A stretch of DNA of 64,000 bases from Euglena gracilis (Eukaryota; Euglenida; Euglenophyceae; Euglenales), in NCBI GenBank assembly GCA_039621445.1, contig CP154954.1:54618838-54682837 (forward strand), read 5' to 3'. Of this stretch, positions 1-10,200 are shown one piece after another (the first letter of the stretch is position 1; each line of letters starts with the position of its first letter). The translations under genes were made by a program, and so were the position numbers. The notes below the pieces were generated by a model. It searched no databases and was not told where the DNA came from. It saw only the letters and a list, made by a program, of their open reading frames with translations.

Positions 1-290
1 GGGATGGTCCAGTGTGTCCAGATAATTTCACCACATCAGACTTCTGGCCAAAACCAACTTTTCAGCCTTCAGGGGTCTTCTTCCCAAACTTCCCCACGCA
101 GCACCCCAGAAGACAAGACTTGATACTTGAATCCAGTTCAGAGTCCCACGCAAACTTGTACACTGTTTGCCAGCTTGCCTGTGAAAAATGTAATTCCCCA
201 AAATCTCTGTGAGGCAATGCCTAATTTCTGCTGGCATCTCTTACCAAAATAAATCTCAAATCTGGCCCGCGCTCACACGTGTGACTGTTT
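1..290. other. Unassigned sequence
   Basis: No gene, repeat or motif recognised. It precedes the first retrotransposon fragment. The short open frames here have no family resemblance that I can see. Confidence 0.5.
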
Positions 291-700
291 TCTCCCACTC
301 GGACTGCGGGGAGCCCCGTGTGGGTTTACTCAAAAAGGGGCAGGAGCAGGTTTACTCAAAAAAATTGGGCTTTTCTGCCCAAGACGTTTGTGAAATTGGC
401 CAATGGATCGGGGTGGAGGCTTTTGCAGCCCATTATCAACGACTTTATTATTATTATTATTTTATCAACAACCGTTTTAGAAAATGCCCTGGACCCCCTA
501 GTTTCAGTGTACAATCAGGTCTCACAAGGGCAAAGTGTGGAGCCTGATGTGTGTCGTACTCCCTCAAGGCAAACCGACGAGTGAGGTCGGGACACCGAGA
601 CCGAAGCACAAACACCTTGTGAGCCCCACACCCCCCACTCGTAAACGAAATTTTGTGTCCAAAGCCCTCGATCAGCATAAAACCACGGTGGGGGTGGGGC
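290..700 (+). pseudogene. Family B tyrosine recombinase 3' end, fragment
   Basis: The translation (about 318-460) shows the last part of a DIRS-type tyrosine recombinase: a GQW motif and an AHYQRL box holding the nucleophile Tyr. It aligns with the same region of the B1 copy near 18,360-18,470. The HSTRGAG box that should precede it is destroyed. A (TTA)n tract at about 446-462 expands just after the HYQRL box. Downstream, 590-625 carries the terminal-segment motif (GACACCGAG..GAAGCACAA). It is a truncated dead copy. Confidence 0.7.
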
Positions 701-779
701 CCAAGGGACAAGAAGTCACGTCACCATGTTCCAGCTCTGAATCCCACGACACAGGAAGGGGGATGAAGGGACCAGGGAG

Positions 780-1260
780 GCGGGGCACAAGAAGATTCTG
801 AGCACAAGAAGATGCTGGGTTGCTGTCTTTTTGCTGGAGGCTAACAGCAAACTGTGGTCCAGGTACATAAAAACCACCTGTTCTTCATTTCTCATTTTCT
901 TTCCCAAACTCTCATTAGAGGCATAGATTTTTGTGTCAGGCTGCTTATGCCGAAGCATGCAGCTTGAAACTGCCAAGTTTCCATCCCCAACGTGCATGCA
1001 GGCATATTTTTCTAGGCTGCTGTGCAGTTTTAAGTTAAAATAAGCACCTTTGAGGTCGATTTATCAACAGAATGTGTTCAAGTATGAAGTTCCGGGGGGG
1101 GGTATAGATATTTAGCTGTCGAAAATACGAAATTAGTCTTTCCTTATTCTGTTCCATCTTTTTTTTTTTGTTAATGAAGAAATACAGGACAGAATGTTTT
1201 GCCTTTTATGGGGGGATTTGCCTGGTTGCTCCTGCACACTCGTATTCCCTTAAAATTTTC
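780..1260 (-). pseudogene. Family A reverse transcriptase fragment
   Basis: Minus-strand translation shows in order a YECAGATRQ-like segment (about 1,235), a decayed LKDAYF block (about 1,040-1,070) and a GNLAVSSCML-like block near 975. The catalytic box reads YLDH instead of YLDD. Several frames are needed to follow it. It matches A2 at 11,450-11,930. Confidence 0.7.
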
Positions 1261-2760
1261 TGGGCAGTCACTGTTTCCTGGGGGAATTTGAAGGGAACTT
1301 TGAAGGACACTTCAGGGGGAAGGGGAAGATCTGCAATAACCCCCATACCTTATCAGGTTTTGCACCTCCTGGCTGGCCACTGCTCTTACCCAAGCCTGAA
1401 GGTCCCTGCAAGGGTGCACCTCTGGGTGTAAAGTGTATGTGTATTACACAGGCCCTATAAGTAGTCCTCCCCACTTGGCTGCCCCATCACTGGGGTCCTT
1501 TCTCCTGCCTGCCCCATCACTGTGGTGCCAGCTGGCCCTGCCAAAGAGCTGCCCAGAGACAGGCTTTCCGCCTGAATTTTTAAGGGTTGGGTAAAGTCCG
1601 TGTTGCCTGCAGTGAGCAGGTACATATAATGTTGTGAGATGAGAAGCATTTAGCTTCTGTGGGGCCTCTGCCCGAAGGGCTCTTGGGCATCCCCGCAGGA
1701 GTCTCTTGCGTGGTTCTTGTCTTCCGGGGCTTGAATCTCTTGGCTTCCATAGCCTTGGAATTTGGAGGATCGCCCTCAGAACCTTCTCTTGGCGGTTTGA
1801 AGCCCTGTCTGGCCCCCACTGCCACTAAGAGGGTTACTGCAAGGGGGAGTTGGTGGATCTGTTCGACCTGTTGTCCTGGGCTGCTGCCAGTTTTGAATAT
1901 ATTGACTGCTCTTATGATTATGCAGGCTGCCGTAGCCTGGCCCTTAACATGATGGCCCCCAGGGCCTTGCAGGGTTGATGCCATTTCTGGCTCCCACTGT
2001 CCCTGAAGGGATTAATGGAGGGGAGGGGGGTGGGTGGTCTGTTTGATCTGTGGGGTTCCCACTGCTGAAGAATTGGACATTTGACTCTTCCAGCTGCTTC
2101 CCCAATCTTGACTTCTGTGTCTTGGACCGCCTTGGCCGTTATCTTCCCCTGGCTGCCATAGCCATTGACTTAAAAGGCTTCCATAGCCCTTGCTTCGATT
2201 GAGCTTTTGTTCCCTGGAAGGGGGGGCAGAGAAAAGAGGTGGGAGTCTGTTCGACCTGTTGTGGTGCTCCTCTTTTGCCTTTTAGCCTTCCTGAACACAG
2301 TTGTCCAGGGTCCATGCAAGGGGACCTTACAAGGTTGAGTGCGTGATTTGAATTTTGGACCTACTGCGGGAGTGGGGGTTTGCGAAGGCCACGGACTGAC
2401 GTGCTGCCGCCGCCTCTCAAGCTTCTGAAGCGGCTTCTGCGTCTCCACCTTCCCCAGCTTCTGGTGCACCCTAGGAAGTTCTTTGAAGTTCTTCTTGACT
2501 GTTTGAATTTCTTTAAAGTTGACTCTCCATGGAGTTCCAGTGATTGATTCTTTGTCGTTTTAAATGGCGATACTCCTGGGAATAATTCCAGTTGAACTGG
2601 AAGAGTTAAATTTTTTTTCCTCCTTGAAGTCGAAAGTCCGAAATTTTTTTGAAGTCCACCGTGATGCCAGCGATGGTCTTCGTAAGTCAAATAAATCATT
2701 TAAACAATTCCAGCTAAAATTGTGGATTTGACAATCTTTCTCCTTCAAACCGAAGCCCAG
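1260..2760 (-). pseudogene. Family A gag-like region, decayed
   Basis: Minus-strand pieces match the A2 gag-like ORF. VMGQ..RTPVMGQ repeats lie at about 1,470-1,560, FTPRGAPLQGPS at about 1,400-1,440 and SPWPSQTPTP at about 2,370-2,400. It is proline-, glycine- and glutamine-rich with no CCHC zinc knuckle seen. Calling it gag rests on its position before RT, not on a recognised domain. Confidence 0.55.
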
Positions 2761-2764
2761 AAAA

Positions 2765-2905
2765 AGGAATCAGCCAACTCCCGAACAAAAATCAGTAAGA
2801 AGCATTCCCACACACAAAACACACACCCAGAACAGAGCAGCCCGCAAAGATAGCAGGACCTCGCCATCTCGCAGTGCGGAGCTCGACTGGCCAGCATCGT
2901 CGGGG
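2765..2905. repeat. DIRS terminal segment
   Basis: It begins with the border motif GGAATCAGCCAACTCC and contains the stretches CAGAGCAGCC and CACCATCTCGCAGTGCGGAG-like. These are shared with the segments at 7.3 kb, 9.74-10.07 kb and 14.3-14.58 kb. It separates the family A copy below from the family B gag above, both on the minus strand. Confidence 0.6.
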
Positions 2906-3935
2906 AGACAGCAATAAGGGAGACTTATAAAAAATGATTTCGAGGGGGGGTTGCCCCCTTTTCCTCCCATGCCCCTTTTGGGGCATCTTCCTGTGCCTGT
3001 CTCTGGGGTAGTGTATTGAAATCACCTGTTGGGGAACAATCTTTTAGCTTCTGTGGTTTCCCCCCTTCTCACAATTGATGTCCCCAATGGCCTTGAAATT
3101 GTTGGCCCTGAGCATGCTGATGTGCCAAGGGGCCTTGATAGGAGTAATGCTAGCAACAGTAGCCTTGAAAACAACGCTGGACCCACTGGCCCTCTTGAAA
3201 TTTTGACAGTCCCCGTTTCCTGTTCTTTGATCTGGGACGCCATGCCCGTTGAAAATCTCGGGGGGCCTCTGGGGGCCACTCCTTTACCCTTGAAGGAGGT
3301 TGGCCTGCCAAGCCCACTGGAAATGTTGAGGGGTTCTTGGGTCCCAACCCTTGACCCCTGAGGGGTGATGTGAATGAGAAAGGGTGGGGGGTGTTTGTCC
3401 TTTTCTGCCCCTTCGGGCTGTGAGGCCCTGGTACAGATGGTCTTCTTGGCATTTGTTCCACAGACTTCTGTAGACTTATGGCCTTTTGTGCCTTCATGGC
3501 CTGTGCGGTTTTTGCTGCCATAGGCCGGCTTGAACAAAATATGTGTTTTGGATTCTTGGCCCCCATGCCTTGGCTCCAATGGCCGTAGTGGCCTGCTGGC
3601 TGTTGCTTCTGCCCCTTGCGGGGTCTTCAGACCACCGTCTTCCAGGGTCTATGACCATCACTTTTGGGGGTTTGTGTTGTGGAAACTTCTTTCTTTTGGA
3701 AAAGGGGCAGCCACTTTTTGCCACAGTCGATCCGCGCCATCATGTTGTCCAGCTGCTGCCGCTCCCTCTCGAAGGTCTGCTTCTTTGAGGTTGCATCTTT
3801 CATTGAAATCGTTTAAAAATTCAACAACTTCTGGTTGAGGTTCTGCACGAGCGCAAATTTCTGGATAACTTGTATTGATTGACTGTCTTATTTTCCGTCC
3901 AATTGATCAGATATTTGCTGCTCGTTTCGTCTTGT
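2905..3935 (-). pseudogene. Family B gag-like region, fragment
   Basis: The longest open stretch is 3,022-3,579 (185 codons). It carries RGPPRFSTGMASQIKE and SRPLGTS repeats, matching RGPPRFSMGMAPRIKE and SRPLGPS in B1 at 15.15-15.35 kb. The N-terminal part (3,600-3,830, QQLDNMMAR-like and KKFPQHKPPKV) also matches B1 at 14.7-14.85 kb. No RT follows, so it is a gag-only remnant. Confidence 0.6.
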
Positions 3936-4185
3936 CGACGGAGAAATTAGGAATCAGCAAACCCCGGCCAAAAAGCTAATACGCAGGGACTGCTGCCCCA
4001 GCGCAAAAGAGCCATCTGAACAGCACCGCCGGTGAGAAAGGCGTGGCCTCGCAAGGTCTTTGTGCTTCACCATCGGTGTCCCTTCCTCCCTAGCCGAGGG
4101 AGTCGAGGGAGTACGAGGGCCCCGCCATGGAGACCGACTGGCCGGCATCGTCAGCCTACACCAGGGAGGCGGCAATAAGCGGCGG
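3935..4185. repeat. DIRS terminal segment between divergent copies
   Basis: It starts with a variant of the border motif (TTAGGAATCAGC) near 3,946. At 4,058-4,095 it contains the TTTGTGCTTC..CGGTGTCCCTTCCTCC motif shared with 9,840, 18,727 and 20,036. It lies between a minus-strand gag (ending 3,830) and a plus-strand gag (starting about 4,335). Confidence 0.6.
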
Positions 4186-4189
4186 TATG

Positions 4190-4325
4190 CCCTCTGCCCG
4201 TACAGGATGGGACCTGGGTCTCGAACCCACGAACTCCCGTGTGTGAGCCCAGTGGAGCGATACTCGGCTTGGTACTACGCGCCGGCGACCTACCTCCGTA
4301 GGATCTCCCGTCTGCCGCACACAAA
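4190..4325 (-). other. tRNA-like segment, possible SINE head
   Basis: On the minus strand, GGTTCGAGACC (about 4,215-4,228) matches the Pol III B-box consensus GGTTCGANNCC and lies in a T-arm-like stem. A poor A-box-like stretch (CCAAGCCGAGTATCG) lies about 45 bases upstream. A full cloverleaf with a paired acceptor stem is not evident. It therefore reads as a tRNA-derived fragment or short SINE rather than a working tRNA gene. Confidence 0.4.
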
Positions 4326-4334
4326 AACACCGAG

Positions 4335-5490
4335 GAGCTGCAGGCGCTTGAGAACCTGATGGAGCAGGACCAACATGTCAGTCTGTGGCCGTCGCAACCG
4401 TCCCACCCCCCAGTTCTTCATAAAAATCCCATATTCAACATAACTTTGTGACGGCCGTGGACCCTGGACACTTGTGGCCAGAGCAAAGCAACTGAGAAGC
4501 CAGCATTTCACAGCCCATTACGGGCAAGGCTCATTAGGTGATGGGGACCCTTCACATTCATACACAAAGGAGACATTTTCCAGAGATGGAAGGACAAGAC
4601 TGGGAGTTTCTACCCCTCCCTTTTCACATCCCCACCCCCATGGCAGGAGAAACATGACAAGTCCAAAGGGTTCAAGGCGGGAATGTGGAGACCCTCCTCA
4701 AAATGGCTATGGCAGCCATCAATCTACAGGGCCTAGGGCCCAGCTTCAAGACTATGACAGCCATCATTCAAAGGGCATGGTGCCCAATTTCATGGACACA
4801 GAAGGTAGACTCCCAGCAGGGGAGGACCCCAGTGGGGAAAGGTATGTCCAACTTTCCACCCAGCACCCTCAAAATCTAACCCCCCAGGGGAAGCAAGCCA
4901 AAGCCAAGATAGGTTGCATCATATTCCTCAGGGAAATTCAGCCAAGGTGGGTTCTCGGGGGATCCAAGACGGACAAAGAAGGCACAAGAGAAGTCCTGGA
5001 GAGAAGGCCAATGGAGGCCAGGAAGGCCAGGGGGCCCTGAAGGCCAATGGAGGCCACCACAAACAAGACCATCCACACCATATCATCCCTTGGTGGGGGG
5101 GGAGGCCAAAGCTTGGCTCAGACAGGGCCCCCCAGAAGATAATCAGCCCCCTTCCCCAGCCCTCTATGTACCTCCCCACTGCAGACACAGACCTTCCCCC
5201 ATCGTTCAAAAACAGGGGTAAAGGCTGTCTTTAGGAAGCCTATCGCAAGGCCAGCTGCAGCCCCAGTGATGGGGCAGCCAGAGATGACCCCAGTTATGGG
5301 GCAGCGAGGGGGAAGGACCCCAGTGATGGGGCCTGTGGAATCCCCAGACACATTACCCCCAGGGGTGCCCCCGTACAGGGTCCTGCAGGCCGGCATTTCC
5401 CATTTGGTCAAAGCAGGAGCCAGCAGAGATGTATTAAACTTGATCAGGGAGGCGGTTATGGCTGATCTTCCCCTCCCCCGCAGATGTCCT
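4335..5490 (+). pseudogene. Family A gag-like region of A1
   Basis: The main open stretch is 4,474-5,040, continued in another frame to 5,490. The sequence before it (about 4,335-4,470, EQDQHVSLWPSQPSHPP) matches A2 10,390-10,450. VMGQPEMTPVMGQ near 5,268 matches the A2 VMGQ repeats. No zinc knuckle or other domain is visible. Frameshifts break it. Confidence 0.55.
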
Positions 5491-5499
5491 TAAAAGTTC

Positions 5500-6370
5500 C
5501 CTTCAAAACCCCCAGGAAATTATGACAGCCCAGAAAATTCTGAGAAAATACGAATGTGCAGGAGCGACCGGGCAAATCCCCCCCAGAGGAGGCAAAACAT
5601 TCTGTCCCTTACTTCATCTCTTCAAAAAAAAAGGGGGGAGAAGACAAAGGAAATATTAATCTCAGATTGTCAACAGTTAAATCTCCACTTCACCCCCCAG
5701 AAGTTCAGTCAGGAACACATGGGAAACTCTTCCCATATTTAAGAAAGGGTTGGTTTTGTGGAAAAATTGATCTGAAAGATGCTTATTTCACCTAAAGCTG
5801 GACAGCAGCCTGGAAAAACATGTTTCCATGGAAGTGGGGGGGGGGAAACTTGGCAGTTTCAAGCTGCATGCTTTGGCGTCAGCGGCCGGCCACAAAAATT
5901 TATGACTCTCATGGAGCCTGGGAAAGAAAATGGAGAACGGAGGGAAAGGTGTTTTTCATCTACCTGCACGACATTTTGCTGTTAGCCCACAGTAAAAAGA
6001 CAGCAGCCCAACATTGGACAGAAATAAAAAAGATCATTTACTGGCAGGTTTCAGATTAAACATCCCCAAATCCTGTCTGGAACCTATGCAGGAAATAAAG
6101 TATTTGGGCCAGTGGGTCAATTTAAAAAAAGGCCAACCACAAATTCCTCAGGAAAAACTAAAATCCTTCAGAAAGGAGCTGGGCAAAGTGTTCACAGCAC
6201 AAAAAATGAGCTGCAGGAAACTCAGTTCGATTGTGGGTCAAGTCAGAAGCGACTTAGTCTCAATGCCATTTCTCAGAACTCTTACAGATCAACTTTGCAA
6301 AATGGTGGACCTGCACACAAGGTGGGGTTGGGACTACACCCTCCCAAAACTCCCAGAAAAATCCCAGAAG
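5500..6370 (+). pseudogene. Family A reverse transcriptase of A1, inactive
   Basis: It carries CGKIDLKDAYF (about 5,758-5,790), a GGGNLAVSSCML-like block and the catalytic box at 5,961-5,972. That box reads YLHD where the A2 copy and RTs generally have YLDD, removing one metal-binding aspartate. A stop follows KDAYFT, and at least two frameshifts occur between 5,780 and 6,060. The thumb-like region 6,014-6,409 (KYLGQW, MSCRKLSSIVGQVRSDL) is continuous. Confidence 0.75.
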
Positions 6371-6399
6371 TCCCAGAAAACATTATCAGAAATTCAAAA

Positions 6400-6930
6400 C
6401 ACTGCTTAGAACTGTCTGTGAAAGAGCTCAGAAACAGACTCATCATTTGTTGGAGGGTGTTGGCCTTCCACAGGGGGGTTGACCTAGCCATAACCCAACG
6501 AAAAATCAGTTTTGTAGGAGAAAACAATTTCATTTTGTTGCAAAGGAAAGGGTGGCAGTACCCCTGGTGGGAGGAGATTCTGAACTTGCTACGCAGCCCC
6601 CTCATTGCCCCTGGCTTTTATTGAAAGAGTATGCGAAAAGGACAGCCCACATGGTTGGGCACAAAAACAATTTGTTATGGTCGTCAGATGGTAAAAGACC
6701 TTTGACCTCAGACAGAGTGAATTCCTTCACCAAAGAAGTGTTGCAAGAGGAGGGGTGGTGGACACCACCCACTGGAAACCCCACAGCACCAGAGGGGCTG
6801 GGGTTTTATGGTGGAAAGATGCTGGTTTGCAAGTGGGGGAAGTCCAGCAACTTGGTCAGTGGAAAAAAATGGGAGCCTTTCAAGCACATTGTTTGAGGCT
6901 GGGAGTCGTATCAGAAATTCAAAAAAATTA
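6400..6930 (+). pseudogene. Family A tyrosine recombinase C-terminal half of A1
   Basis: It reads ELRNRLIICWRVLA..RGVDLA, then NNLLWSSDGKRPLTSD, HSTRGAG (about 6,782-6,802), GQW, and AHCLRL (about 6,876-6,893). HxxR and the following Trp are the expected tyrosine-recombinase residues. The nucleophile Tyr of the AHYLRL box in A2 is replaced by Cys. Two frame changes are needed. It is catalytically dead by sequence. Confidence 0.75.
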
Positions 6931-6949
6931 TGGCCCAAAGGGGGGTGCA

Positions 6950-7440
6950 CAGTACGTCACCATCTCGCAGTGCGGAGCCCAAAGGGTCTCGGTCTCCCAC
7001 AGCACAAAAAGGGGGAGGAGGGGATCACGGAGGCGAAGCACAAGAAGATGGTGAGCCCAAACCCCCGCCCAAAAAGCAGCAGAAAAAGAAAGACGTCCCA
7101 GCCAGGAAGGGGGCCCCCGACCAAGCACCCCAACCACCCACCCAGAAACACACCAGAAAGAGACAGCCGTCACCACCTCCGGGGGGGGGGGGGGGCACCG
7201 CCACCGTGTGCGAGGAGGTGGGCGGGGCGGGGCCACAACGGTTCAGCCTCGCCAAGGTGTCGGAGGAGGCCTCATCATCGGCAACTCCGGAAGCAAAATG
7301 CACATTAAGAAGCACCCCCCGCGCACGCACAAAAACACCAGAACAGAGCAGCCGGCAAGGACAGTAGGGCCTCACCATCGACACCTCGGGCTCCGAACGT
7401 TGCCATTGTGAAGCCATGCCTTGCTCGCCGGCGAAGAATT
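6950..7440 (+). repeat. Right terminal segment of A1
   Basis: It aligns with A2 14,045-14,470: CACCATCTCGCAGTGCGGAG, GAAGCACAAGAAGATGGTGAG, a block with the peptide-like KKQQKKKDVPARKG, a G-run at about 7,182-7,193, then CAGAGCAGCCGGCAAGG and GCCATGCCTTGCTCGCCGGCG at the right edge. This non-coding terminal repeat has several small open frames that I do not treat as genes. Confidence 0.6.
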
Positions 7441-7444
7441 GCAT

Positions 7445-8050
7445 CTGATTTGGCCCAAAATGCTAGCCAACTGCCTTTTTGATATGTAATCTTTTTTCAC
7501 CATTTTTTCCAGCTCTTTTTTTACTGTTTTTATTTTCTGCGGGGGCACCTGTAATTTTCCCTCCTGGAAGTTTAGTGGAAACCCAAGATGGTTTACGATT
7601 TGGGTGGGCTTCAGGGTGGACTTTTTTACATTGAGTTTGAGTCCTGATTTGATTAAATCCGTGACCACTGTGTTAAGGTGATTTTGTAAGATGTTTTGTG
7701 TTGGGGCCACCAGTAAATGTCGTCCAGGTCAATAAATACCTGGATGCCCCTTTTTCTCCACAGCTTTTCTAATGTTTTCATTACTGACATGACAATTTCA
7801 GGCATTGCATTCGGGCCAAAACAGCCTGCCTGGACTTCCCAGGTCTGTCCCCCCACCTGATATCTCAGAAATGGCCTTAGGGCATGGCTCACTGGGATGT
7901 GGAAGTGAGCATCTTTTAGGTCTGTTTTTGCTGCCCAGTGGCCTTTTTCCATCTCTGGAAAAATGTGCAGGATGTGATCCAGCTTGAAAGATTTCACGTG
8001 GAACCTTTGACTTCATTCCCTGCAATCGCTTACTACTCTCCATTTTGTCT
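7445..8050 (-). pseudogene. Family B reverse transcriptase fragment
   Basis: Minus-strand translation gives FKLDHILHIFP, AAKTDLKDAHFHIP, YQVGGQTWEVQAGCF, FIDLDDI, NVKKSTL..NHLGFPLN and KRQLASILGQIRCN. The catalytic box is DLDD, with the first Tyr of YLDD lost. A frameshift follows it near 7,700-7,710. It matches B1 at 16,075-16,640. Confidence 0.75.
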
Positions 8051-9650
8051 GCCTCTGGTTTTGAAATCAGAAACCAGGGGATGAGGTGCTGGGTGGGTGA
8101 AGGATCCAGATTTTGGGTTGGTTTACGAATCCAGATTTTCGTAATCCTGCAGTATTTTTTCTGCTTGGAGTAGGTTCAAATTTGCTCTGGGCTTTGGGTG
8201 GGTGGACAATTTTTGTGGGCTGACCCAGGGGGGTTGAATGTCATCCCTGCTGAGTTGACATGTTGTTGGGAGGGGGGGCATTTTTTGTCCACCATGTCAA
8301 GCTTTTTGCAACCTTTGATGAAGGGGGGGAATGTCCTCCCATATTTACGGAATAGAATTTTTTTCCTGGATAAAATGATTTTGGTGGGCTGGGTTGGGGG
8401 TGTTGGCCATCTTAGGCTTTTTTGCAACCTTTGATGGAGGGGGGTGTCTCCATTCATTTCCTCCATTTAATTTATTTTCTGGATAAGCTGAGTTTGGGGG
8501 GGCTGGGCTGGGGGTGTTGGACATTGCACCCCTAGGTCCCCTAGGGCTTGGGCCCTTGGAAAAAGAATTTTTTCTGGGGGGATGCATGCACTCTCTCCCT
8601 CTCTGCTCGCCTCTCTGGAGGATCTTGTTGTTGGAAGACATACCATAGGGCTTAATGCCCCTGATTGGCCTATCAGGGCTTCTCCATGTTGATGTGGTTG
8701 GTTGACATACCATAAGGGGGCCTCCGTAGGTCCCCCCTTGATTGAATAATTGGGAATTGAAAAATGAATGTTGGAGGGGTTTCTGCCCCTCCCTCCAAAA
8801 GGGCCACTGTGGGTCCCTTTTCCTCCTGGGGCTGTATCATTGAAAGGGCCACTGTGGGTCCCTTTTCCCTCCTTTTTTTGGCAGAGGGCCACTGTGGGTC
8901 CCTCGGGGGATTTCTCCAGCAACTTCCTTACCTTCTTGGTGGCCACTGTCGGTCCCCCCTGCTGGTCTCCAAGGTCTCCATGTGCAAATTTCTCTCCATA
9001 ATCCATCTGTTGGTCTTCTAGGCCTTGATTTCTTCTTGGCCTCCAACCCCACTGGAAATCTGGGTGGGCTGCTGTGCCCCCCCCCTTTTCCCCTTGAAAG
9101 GGGCTCTTGTGCAAGATGAATTGGGGGGGGTTGACAGACCTTTTCTGCCCCTTCATTAGGTGATTTGCTTGTAAAACTGGCCCCCATGGCCCTGTAGTGT
9201 TGACATCCTTGGCCTTGATTCCATCTCCCCATCCTTTGGCCAGTTTGTGTATTGGTGACTGGGCGCCTTTGGGTGAGATGCCCCACATGTGTGGGCTGTG
9301 GTTGTTCAATTGTGGAGCATTTTGGGCCCCCATGACCCATCATTTGCCCACCAAGGGTTGGGGCTGACTTTTGTCCTCTGGGCCATCTGGCCACAGTGGT
9401 CCAAGGACCGTGGCCGTCACTGGGGGGGGGGGGGGTTGGGCTGGGAAATTCCTGTGGTGGGGGTCTGGGGGGGAAAATGGCCACGGTTTGCCACGTGCTG
9501 ACGGCATCTCCAAGTTATCCAGCTTCTGCGCCCACTGCTCCAGGACGTCCGTGACCATGCAATTTCAATTTCTTCTCCATTGCATTTCTCACTGAAGTCA
9601 AATTTGAAAATTGATAATTGAATTATCAATTGATATTCGTCTGGTTCGTG
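8050..9650 (-). pseudogene. Family B gag-like region
   Basis: The longest open stretch is 8,467-9,333 (288 codons), with an overlapping frame 8,837-9,484. It carries tandem KGTHSGPF and PTVA motifs (8,790-8,930). GDTPLHQRLQKSL and CPPSQQHVN near 8,200-8,460 match GDTPLYQRLQKSL in B1 at 15.73-15.8 kb. The region is proline- and glycine-rich. No zinc finger or protease motif was found. Confidence 0.55.
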
Positions 9651-9734
9651 TTCTTCTGGGTATTGAATTGATATTGACTTCTTTTCTCGGTTCTTCTTCG
9701 TTCGTGAACTCTTTTCCTTTCTTCTGGTTGTCGA

Positions 9735-10075
9735 AGGGAAAGTTAGGAATCAGCCAAATCCGGCGAAAAAGGCACTAAGCGGGACCTCCTAACCCAGCGC
9801 AGCGAGCAATCACACGTCGAGCAAGGCATGGTGTCGCAATTTCTTTGTGCTTCGCCCTCGGTGTCCCTTCCTCCCCTTTCGGCTTGCCTCGAGGGAGTAC
9901 GATTCTTGTGCTGTGCCCTCTTGGTCCGACCATTCGGGCTCCGCACTGCGAGATGGTTAGGTCCAGCTTTCCTTGCCGGCTGTTCTGTTCTGGTGTGATT
10001 GTGTTTGCGGGGGTGCTTCTTACTGCTCTTTGTTGCTGGAGTTGGCTGATTCCTAATTCTGCCCTTCGACCACAA
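9735..10075. repeat. Shared terminal segment bounded by inverted border motifs
   Basis: The left edge has TTAGGAATCAGCCAAATCC (about 9,741). The right edge has the same motif inverted (GAGTTGGCTGATTCCTAATT, about 10,040-10,060). Inside are CTTTGTGCTTCGCCCTCGG (9,842-9,860), CTCGAGGGAGTACGA (9,889-9,903) and CTCCGCACTGCGAGATGG. Gag-like regions leave on both sides in opposite directions, so this may act as a common 5' region for both copies. Confidence 0.6.
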
Positions 10076-10200
10076 GGAGAAAGAACTTCAACTCAACGAG
10101 TTCAACAACGTTCACTACAGCGACCTATTAATACAGAGGAGGAAGAGTAATCCAGACGATAACGAAAAGCGGAGGAAAAAAGTCTTGATTACCATGAAAG

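Larger units (their letters stand above)
700..2765 (-). mobile_element. DIRS-like retrotransposon, family A, truncated
   Basis: Reading on the minus strand from 2,765 downward, this is a gag-like region followed by the first half of the reverse transcriptase. It is co-linear with copy A2 at 10.2-11.95 kb. It ends around 700-780 inside the RT, so RNase H and recombinase are absent. It lies tail-to-tail with the fragment at 290-700. Confidence 0.7.
4335..7440 (+). mobile_element. DIRS-like retrotransposon, family A, copy A1 (internally deleted)
   Basis: Order on the plus strand is gag-like (4,335-5,490), RT (5,500-6,370), recombinase C-terminal half (6,400-6,925) and terminal segment (6,950-7,440). 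Compared with A2 it lacks about 1.2 kb corresponding to A2 12,270-13,500. All of RNase H and the first part of the recombinase are therefore missing. It converges at 7,440 on a minus-strand family B copy. Confidence 0.75.
7440..9735 (-). mobile_element. DIRS-like retrotransposon, family B, 3'-truncated
   Basis: On the minus strand, gag-like sequence (9,650-8,050) is followed by RT (8,050-7,445). The copy stops at 7,440 within the RT, so RNase H and recombinase are absent. Its upstream end abuts the terminal segment 9,735-10,075, which it shares head-to-head with copy A2. Confidence 0.7.

Noticed and set aside
4190-4325. Functional tRNA gene
   Set aside because: B box present, but no paired acceptor stem and only a poor A box, so I list it only as tRNA-like.
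6928-7444. Overlapping proline- and arginine-rich open frames in the A1 terminal segment
   Set aside because: The same DNA is a terminal repeat present in several copies with frames not conserved.
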